From: an uncultured Blautia sp.
GTDB lineage: Bacteria > Bacillota > Clostridia > Lachnospirales > Lachnospiraceae
NCBI GenBank assembly: GCA_934409175.1
Contig: CAKRVX010000006.1
Location: 1-46,303 of the forward strand
DNA length: 46,303 nt
Reading direction: 5' to 3'
Both the position numbers and the translations under genes were made by a program. Positions 40,102 to 46,303 of the stretch are shown here, in pieces (within the stretch, counting starts at the first letter, position 1; the number at the start of each line of letters is the position of its first letter). The notes under the pieces were generated by a model that worked only from the letters and a program-made list of their open reading frames with translations, did no database searches and was not told the origin of the DNA.

Positions 40102-41737
40102 CATCCACCTCATTTCCAGATAAAAATCTCATTACTTCCTCAAAAGAACGTTCACTTCTGGCAAATGCTTCCATTAATTCCTTGCTGCGGAGTTCATCCC
40201 GTTTCTGCATCAGGTCTTCATTCATTGCAGCAGCCTGAATCCTGAGGTTTGATGCCGTCATGTTAAACGCCTTCAGGATTTCTTTCTGCGTGGCCGTAAC
40301 CGCATAATCCATGCGGTATCCCCGGTCGCTCTGGTGGATCAGTTCTATCTTTTCCAGTTCCCTGATTGCCGCCGGAACCGTCATATAGTTTTTCTTCCCA
40401 CCCTTTTGCATCTGTTCCTTTAAACAGGTATAAAATCTGCTGCGGATGATCAGTGCCACAAACTCTATAAATATCTTTGCCTGTACGGATTCACTTGTGT
40501 GTACAAGGAAACTTTTGTTTCCAAGATAGGATTTATCCCCACGGAACAGCTTCTCCGACGCATCCCTGCTCTTGTACAGTTCCAGTGCCTGTGCAGCTGT
40601 CATTTTTTCTGATGTTATTATGACAAAGTATCCACAAAGCCGTATCTCTTCATTGATCACATCACGAAGTTCACGGCCATACATGAATTTTTCATCTTTC
40701 TTCCCCTTATTATAATAGATCAGGTCAAAGTATGAGATCAATCTTTGCTTCAACAGCCTCATGTTCCAGGCTTTTCTTTCTGTCACTATAAAAAATGTGG
40801 AAATAACGTTCCTTTTCGTCTGACGGATAAAGCTGTTTTTTTACGGTAATTCCACTTACTTTATAATCCCGGATACTGTATTTCCGGTCTTTTTCAAAAG
40901 TTCCTTTTACTTCAAGGACAAGACTTTTTACAAGTTCCTTCATCCCTTTCATCATAATGATAAACTCATATCCACACTTGTCCATGTAGTGTATGTTTTC
41001 TTTACTGAAATATCCTCTATCCAGGATAAAACCAACATTCCGGTATCCATAACCGCCTGCTCTTTCCAGTGTATACTGCAGCTGTGACACATCCACAATA
41101 CTTCCCGGATAATCTTCATAGTACAGCGGTTTTGCATTGGTTCCATCATAAGCAATAGAATAATTTATAACAGGCGCTCCCTTGTCTTCTTTGGGATGAC
41201 CATACTCTACGAAATCAATATCACCTGCCTGACAGTTTTTATTTGTTGAATCGTAAGATATGTATATCTTTTGACGGTGATCCTGTTTCTCATTCCATCC
41301 ATCGAGAAATGCCAGGCTTTGATCCCTGGTTATGCTGTTAATAAAATCGGAGACTTTTGTGTCACTGTAGATTTTCATCCGGTCTGTAAATAATGGATGG
41401 TTATATGCATAATCGGGATAATACTGTCCGGCATTGTTTTCTGCAATGATGGAATACACTGCCAAGTCCAGAAACAAACCGCTGTTCTTTCCAATGATAT
41501 CTCCCAGCATCTCATCCAGGTGATACTCCGCTATAATCTTACGCAGTACAAAATAGGTACCAGCTCCGAATCATCCTCTGTACACTTTCCAATCGTCGTG
41601 TTCTTAGGGACAGTATACCCTTTTTTTGTATTGTAATTATGTTCATATGCATAGTAAATGTAAGTGGTTCCCTTAATTTTTTTACGAGTAATGCCAGCTG
41701 ATTCAGTTGGTATTTTTACTTGAAAATCGAGATACAT
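40094..41737 (-). pseudogene. Frameshifted IS1634-family transposase
   Basis: Three consecutive minus-strand segments together make one transposase. The N-terminal piece (41737 to about 41550, MYLDFQVK...DDSEL) shifts frame near 41550 into TYFVLRKIIAEYHLDEMLGD. The middle piece to about 40735 (YISYDSTNKN, FILDRGYF, which holds a DDE Asp) shifts again near 40735 into LISYFDLIYYNKG. The last piece has the family's conserved GYFVIITSEKMTAAQALELYKSRDASEKLFRGDKSYLG with the DDE Glu. The second junction may also hide a small deletion. The element is inactive unless trans-complemented. Confidence 0.82.
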
Positions 41738-41805
41738 GGCGCCGCCTTTCGAGAGTTAATTATTACGGAAGTTCACAGTAATAATATTATAAAAATAAGA
41801 TTGTA

Positions 41806-41843
41806 AAATAATAAAGGCGGCAGTTGTGCCGCCTTTATTATTT
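41806..41843. terminator. Bidirectional terminator upstream of cvfB
   Basis: AAATAATAAAGGCGGCA and TGCCGCCTTTATTATTT form a perfect 17-bp stem around loop GTTG. A and T flanks let it act on both strands. Confidence 0.85.
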
Positions 41844-41926
41844 GTGTTATACTGAAATATAAAGCTGATATTAGAGGCTAGAGTTCTCTTTGGAAAATGT
41901 AACATTACAACAGAAATGGAGATTAT

Positions 41927-42766
41927 ATGATAGAGTTAGGAAAAAAACAGAAATTAACAGTAGTAAAGTCCGTAGACTTCGGTGTATATCTGGCAGAGGA
42001 TATGCAGGCGGATGCGAAGAACCGTGTACTTCTTCCATCCAGACAGGTTCCGGAAGGAACTAAAGAGGGTGACAGTATTGAGGTATTTATCTATAAAGAT
42101 TCTCAGGACCGTCTCATCGCAACAACAAAAGAACCGAAACTTCAGGTAGGACAGACAGCAGTTCTGAAAGTATCTCAGGTAACAAGGATCGGTGCATTCC
42201 TTGACTGGGGACTGGAGAAAGATCTTCTGCTTCCATATCATGAGCAGACACTGAAGGTAAGAGAGGGTGAGGATGTATTGGTAGCCCTTTATGTAGATAA
42301 GAGCAGCCGTCTCTGCGCAACTATGAAAGTTTACCATTACCTTTCTACCAGAACTCCTTATGTAGTAGGAGATATGGTGAAAGGCCGTGTTTATGAGATC
42401 AGTGACAGATTCGGTGTGTTCGTGGCTGTAGATGACAAATATTCTGCACTGATCCCGGCAAGAGAAGCAAAGGGCAAATACCGTCCGGGTAAGATTCTCG
42501 AACTTCGTGTCAGCGAGGTAAAAGAAGATGGAAAGATGAATGTAACGGACCGTCAGAAAGCATATCTGCAGATTAATGAGGATGCAGAAAATGTTCTTGA
42601 AGTGATAAATGAGTTTGCAGGTGTTCTTCCCTTTGATGACAAAGCATCACCGGAAGTCATTCAGAGAGAATTTGGTCTGAGTAAAGGAGCATTCAAGCGT
42701 GCCATTGGTCATCTGATGAAGGAAGGCAAAGTAGAGATTAAAGATAAGAGAATCTACGCGAAATAA
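41927..42766 (+). CDS. cvfB: S1 RNA-binding domain protein, CvfB family
   Basis: A 279-residue CvfB/YitL-type protein with three or four OB/S1-like RNA-binding domains (about residues 1-65, 66-140, with GQTAVLKVSQVTRIGAFLDWGLEKDLLLPYHEQ, and 145-215, with GDMVKGRVYEISDRFGVFVAVDDKYSALIPAREAKGKYRPG) and a C-terminal winged helix (GVLPFDDKASPEVIQREFGLSKGAFKRAIGHLMKEGKVEI). It is a cytosolic RNA-binding regulator. ATGGAGATT precedes the start. The dnaE gene begins 32 bp later and probably shares the transcript. Confidence 0.9.
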   Translation: MIELGKKQKLTVVKSVDFGVYLAEDMQADAKNRVLLPSRQVPEGTKEGDSIEVFIYKDSQDRLIATTKEPKLQVGQTAVLKVSQVTRIGAFLDWGLEKDLLLPYHEQTLKVREGEDVLVALYVDKSSRLCATMKVYHYLSTRTPYVVGDMVKGRVYEISDRFGVFVAVDDKYSALIPAREAKGKYRPGKILELRVSEVKEDGKMNVTDRQKAYLQINEDAENVLEVINEFAGVLPFDDKASPEVIQREFGLSKGAFKRAIGHLMKEGKVEIKDKRIYAK

Positions 42767-42798
42767 TAAACGGAAAAAAGAACAGGAGAGATACAAAG

Positions 42799-45700
42799 TT
42801 GGAGTTTACACATCTTCATGTCCATACAGAATACAGTCTGCTGGATGGTTCCAATAAAATAAAAGAATATGTAGCCCGTGTCAAGGAACTTGGCATGGAC
42901 AGTGCGGCGATCACAGACCATGGAGTCATGTACGGTGTGATTGATTTTTACCGTGCGGCCAGGGCAGAGGGAATCAATCCGATTCTTGGATGTGAGGTTT
43001 ATGTGGCACCGGGCTCCCGATTTGACCGTGAAGCAGGGAGCGTCGAGGACAGGTATTATCATCTGGTCCTTCTGGCAGAGAATAATCAGGGATATGCAAA
43101 TCTGATGAAAATCGTATCCAAAGGGTTTACGGAGGGATTTTATTATAAGCCGAGAGTAGATCTGGAGGTATTAAGAGAGTATCATGAGGGAATCATTGCA
43201 TTAAGTGCATGTCTTGCAGGAGAGGTTGCCAGATATCTTGGACGTGGAATGTATGAGGACGCAAAAGCAGCAGCTCTTCGATATGAGGAAATTTTTGGAA
43301 AAGGAAACTTTTTCCTGGAACTGCAGGATCATGGGATTCCTGCCCAGCAGGTGGTAAATCAGGAACTTCTGCGTATGCATGAGGAAACAGGGATTGATCT
43401 GGTGGCCACCAATGATGTGCATTATACAACAGCAGAAGATGCAGATCCCCATGATATTCTGCTGTGTCTGCAGACTGGAAAGAAACTGGCAGATGAGGAC
43501 AGAATGCGTTATGAAGGCGGACAGTATTATGTGAAATCGCCGGAAGAGATGGCGCAGCTTTTTCCCTATGCACTGGAGGCGCTGGAAAACACACATAAGA
43601 TCGCACAGAGATGTCATGTGGAGATAGAATTCGGTGTGACAAAGTTGCCGAGATTTGATGTTCCTGATGGATTTACATCCTGGGAGTATCTCAATAAATT
43701 ATGTTTTGAGGGACTGGAGGAACGTTATCATCCGGTTACAGAGGAATTAAAATCCCGTCTGACGTATGAGTTATCTACTATTAAAAATATGGGATATGTA
43801 GATTACTTCCTTATAGTATGGGATTTCATTAAATATGCCAGAGATCATGATATTATGGTGGGGCCTGGCCGTGGTTCCGCAGCAGGAAGTCTCGTTGCTT
43901 ATACTCTGGGTATCACACAGCTTGACCCGATCCGTTATGATCTGCTCTTCGAGAGATTCCTGAACCCGGAACGAGTTTCCATGCCGGATATTGACGTTGA
44001 CTTCTGCTTCGAGAGGCGACAGGAAGTAATCGAATATGTTCGCCGTAAATATGGTGATGACTGTGTAGTTCAGATTGTTACCTTCGGTACACTGGCAGCA
44101 CGTGGTGTGATCCGTGATGTGGGTCGTGTATTGGATATGCCATATGCACAGGTAGATTCTATTGCAAAAATGATTCCTCAGGAATTAAACATTACGATAG
44201 ATAAAGCACTGACGATGAATCCTGAATTGAAAAAGGCGTACATGGAGCAGGATGATGTACATTATCTGATCGATATGGCAAGGTGTCTGGAAGGACTTCC
44301 AAGACATACTTCCATGCATGCGGCAGGGGTGGTCATCAGTCAGAAAGATGTATCTGAGTATGTGCCGCTTTCCAGAGCACAGGATGGCTCTATTGTTACA
44401 CAGTTTACCATGACAACTCTGGAGGAACTGGGACTTCTGAAAATGGATTTCCTGGGACTTCGTACCCTGACTGTAATCCAGAATGCAGTGAAACTGATCC
44501 AGAAGGATGCAGGTGTCACTCTGGATATGCAGAAAATTGACTATGATGACAGGAAAGTTCTGGATTCTCTGGGAACAGGCCGTTCAGATGGTGTGTTCCA
44601 GCTGGAAAGTGCGGGAATGAAAAACTTTATGAAAGAACTGAAACCCCAGAGCCTGGAAGATGTGATCGCGGGAATTTCCCTGTATCGTCCGGGTCCTATG
44701 GATTTCATACCTCAGTATATCCGGGGCAAAAACCGACCAGATACCATCCGTTATGACTGCCCGCAGCTGGAACCGATCCTGCAGCCGACTTATGGATGTA
44801 TCGTGTACCAGGAGCAGGTTATGCAGATCGTGCGTAATCTGGCAGGATACACATTGGGAAGAAGTGACCTGGTACGGCGAGCCATGTCTAAGAAAAAGGC
44901 AGCAGTCATGGAAAAGGAGCGCCAGAACTTCGTTTATGGAAATGAAGCAGAGGGAGTTCCGGGCTGTATTGCCAATGGAATCGATGAGGCAACAGCGAAT
45001 AAAATCTATGATGAGATGATTGATTTCGCAAAGTATGCGTTTAATAAATCTCACGCAGCAGCTTATGCAGTTGTATCTTATCAGACGGCATATCTGAAAT
45101 ATTATTACCCTGTTGAGTTTATGGCTGCTCTTATGACTTCTGTTATTGATTTTCCGAATAAAGTTGCAGAATATATCCTGGTCTGCCGCCAGATGGGAAT
45201 CAGGATCCTGCCGCCGGATATCAACTGTGGCATTTACGGATTTTCTGTAGATAACGGTGCAATCCGCTATGGCCTTTCTGCGATCAAAAGTGTAGGTCGC
45301 CCGGTCATTGAAGGCCTGGTGCAGGAAAGAGAAAATAACGGGAAGTATAAATCACTGAAGGATTTTATGGAGAGAAACTCTTCTCAGGTAAATAAACGAG
45401 CTATTGAAAACTTTATCAAAGCAGGTGCACTGGACTGTCTGGAGGGAAATCGCCGCCAGAAAATGATGGTGTATCAGCAGATTTCTGACAACATCAGTCA
45501 GGAGAAAAAGAACAGCATGGCAGGTCAGATGAGTCTCTTTGATCTGGTCAGTGATGAGGACAAAAAGGAATTTGAGATCCGCATGCCGGATGTGGAGGAA
45601 TTTGACAAGGAAGATCTGCTGGCGTTTGAAAAGGAAGTACTTGGCATTTATCTGAGCGGACATCCGCTGGAGAGCTGCAGAGGAATGATGGAGAAAACCA

Positions 45701-46266
45701 TTTCTGCGAAAACGACAGATTTCCAGCCAGATGAAGAAACCAACATTCCGAAGGTAATGGATGGACAGAAGGTAATCATCGGTGGAATGATCACGGAGAA
45801 AACCATTAAATATACGAAGACAAATAAAGTTATGGCATTTTTGACCGTGGAAGATCTGGTGGGAACTGTGGAGGTGGTTGTTTTTCCGCGGGATTATGAA
45901 AAAAACCAGAACTTTTTACAGGAGGATGCCAGAGTTTTCATACAGGGAAGAGTTTCTGCGGAGGATGATAAGGCGAGCAAACTGATCCTGGAGAAAATAC
46001 GATCTTTTGATGATGTTCCCAGAGAACTGTGGATTCAGTTTGAAAGCCGCAGTGAATACGGAGAAAAAGAACGGCAGCTTCTGGCTGATCTGCGAGAATC
46101 ACCAGGAAGAAGCAGTGTGGTGATCTATCTGAAAGATGTGAAAGCCATGAAGAAGCTTCCGGCAGCATGGCAGGTGGAGATTCAGGACTCCTGGCTGGGC
46201 CGTATGAGTGAAAAATATGGGAAAAGCAATGTTAAAGTTGTAGAAAGAGGATTGAAAAACTTATAG
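42799..46266 (+). CDS. dnaE: DNA polymerase III subunit alpha (DnaE)
   Basis: A complete 1155-residue replicative polymerase of the DnaE type. The N-terminal PHP domain has its metal-binding set (HLHVHTEYSLLDGSNKIKEY, ITDHGVMYG, ILGCEVYV, TNDVHY). The catalytic core contains VGPGRGSAAGSLVAY and PDIDVDF, with the aspartates of the active site. Further marks are SMHAAGVVIS, ISLYRPGPMDFIPQYIRGK and FNKSHAAAYAVVSYQTAYLKYYYPVEF, followed by a helix-hairpin-helix region and a C-terminal OB domain (VIIGGMITEKTIKYTKTNKVMAFLTVEDL). A TTG start at 42799 follows AGGAGAG; no nearby ATG is in frame. It copies DNA with the chromosomal replisome. Confidence 0.95.
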   Translation: MEFTHLHVHTEYSLLDGSNKIKEYVARVKELGMDSAAITDHGVMYGVIDFYRAARAEGINPILGCEVYVAPGSRFDREAGSVEDRYYHLVLLAENNQGYANLMKIVSKGFTEGFYYKPRVDLEVLREYHEGIIALSACLAGEVARYLGRGMYEDAKAAALRYEEIFGKGNFFLELQDHGIPAQQVVNQELLRMHEETGIDLVATNDVHYTTAEDADPHDILLCLQTGKKLADEDRMRYEGGQYYVKSPEEMAQLFPYALEALENTHKIAQRCHVEIEFGVTKLPRFDVPDGFTSWEYLNKLCFEGLEERYHPVTEELKSRLTYELSTIKNMGYVDYFLIVWDFIKYARDHDIMVGPGRGSAAGSLVAYTLGITQLDPIRYDLLFERFLNPERVSMPDIDVDFCFERRQEVIEYVRRKYGDDCVVQIVTFGTLAARGVIRDVGRVLDMPYAQVDSIAKMIPQELNITIDKALTMNPELKKAYMEQDDVHYLIDMARCLEGLPRHTSMHAAGVVISQKDVSEYVPLSRAQDGSIVTQFTMTTLEELGLLKMDFLGLRTLTVIQNAVKLIQKDAGVTLDMQKIDYDDRKVLDSLGTGRSDGVFQLESAGMKNFMKELKPQSLEDVIAGISLYRPGPMDFIPQYIRGKNRPDTIRYDCPQLEPILQPTYGCIVYQEQVMQIVRNLAGYTLGRSDLVRRAMSKKKAAVMEKERQNFVYGNEAEGVPGCIANGIDEATANKIYDEMIDFAKYAFNKSHAAAYAVVSYQTAYLKYYYPVEFMAALMTSVIDFPNKVAEYILVCRQMGIRILPPDINCGIYGFSVDNGAIRYGLSAIKSVGRPVIEGLVQERENNGKYKSLKDFMERNSSQVNKRAIENFIKAGALDCLEGNRRQKMMVYQQISDNISQEKKNSMAGQMSLFDLVSDEDKKEFEIRMPDVEEFDKEDLLAFEKEVLGIYLSGHPLESCRGMMEKTISAKTTDFQPDEETNIPKVMDGQKVIIGGMITEKTIKYTKTNKVMAFLTVEDLVGTVEVVVFPRDYEKNQNFLQEDARVFIQGRVSAEDDKASKLILEKIRSFDDVPRELWIQFESRSEYGEKERQLLADLRESPGRSSVVIYLKDVKAMKKLPAAWQVEIQDSWLGRMSEKYGKSNVKVVERGLKNL

Positions 46267-46303
46267 AAATGCGCTAAACTATACCCGAATATGTGTATAG
46301 TAA

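Larger units (their letters stand above)
39644..41767 (-). mobile_element. Decayed IS1634-like insertion sequence with passenger gene
   Basis: A 2.1-kb element bounded by inverted ends CGTAAAATTAACTCTCG (39644-39660) and CGAGAGTTAATTATTACG (41750-41767). These match as inverted repeats over 17 positions with one extra base on the right. It encodes, on the minus strand, a DDE transposase broken by two frameshifts and an intact pRiA4b ORF-3-like gene. No clear target-site duplication is seen. It is inserted between the AraD-like and CvfB genes. Confidence 0.75.

Noticed and set aside
43193..43642. Minus-strand frames inside dnaE
   Set aside because: His/Pro/Leu-rich translations typical of antisense to a biased gene. 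dnaE is certain here.

Overview
The window looks like chromosome of a low-GC, Gram-positive gut anaerobe of the class Clostridia, most likely a Lachnospiraceae member (Blautia/Ruminococcus-like). This rests on AT-rich DNA, strong AGGAGG-type ribosome binding sites, many U-tailed hairpin terminators, a Crh/HPr-like protein, RpiR and AraC regulators and the cvfB-dnaE pair. The genus assignment is inference. No tRNA, rRNA or CRISPR array was seen.

Layout. (1) 1-1340: a radical SAM/SPASM peptide maturase, possibly cut by the window edge, followed by a 43-residue Cys-containing RiPP precursor and a terminator. (2) 1696-9358: a sialic-acid (nan) operon with ManNAc-6-P epimerase, two ABC permeases, a lipoprotein binding protein, a D-2-hydroxyacid dehydrogenase, Neu5Ac lyase, ROK kinase and RpiR regulator. 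(3) 9486-11905: three zinc-ribbon proteins, two of them membrane-anchored paralogues. (4) 12153-13910: a broken CE2-like esterase and an intact SGNH esterase.

(5) 13999-32589 is the most interesting part. Four operons encode a HpcH/HpaI aldolase, two further D-2-hydroxyacid dehydrogenases, an FGGY kinase, an unassigned TIM-barrel protein, a cupin, a FucI/AraA-like isomerase, a GntP permease, a His-less HPr-like protein, a HAD phosphatase, an acetamidase-like protein, a ribose-type ABC transporter, an SDR, a hexapeptide acetyltransferase and a glycerate kinase. Each operon is preceded by the same element: CAAGAT, 15 bp, CAAGAT (21-bp period), then a -10 box 34-35 bp after the start of the second repeat. 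The only AraC-family gene lies inside the region, so I infer one regulon of about 18 kb for an unidentified sugar or sugar acid whose carbon probably leaves through (hydroxy)pyruvate and glycerate.

(6) 32735-46266: mostly core or stand-alone genes. These are a MalY-like PLP enzyme, a small acidic protein, a two-component system with a large sensor, an acyl-ACP thioesterase, an AraD-type epimerase with its own palindromic operator, a decayed IS1634-like insertion sequence carrying a pRiA4b ORF-3-like passenger gene, the S1-domain protein CvfB, and DNA polymerase III alpha (DnaE), which ends just before the window edge.

Non-coding structure of note: a 107-bp near-perfect palindrome (MITE-like, also a terminator) next to a possible group II intron fragment at 23933-24290, a nested hairpin leader before the GntP permease, an intra-operon terminator after the ribose-type binding protein, and a possible minus-strand gene remnant at 10220-10495.
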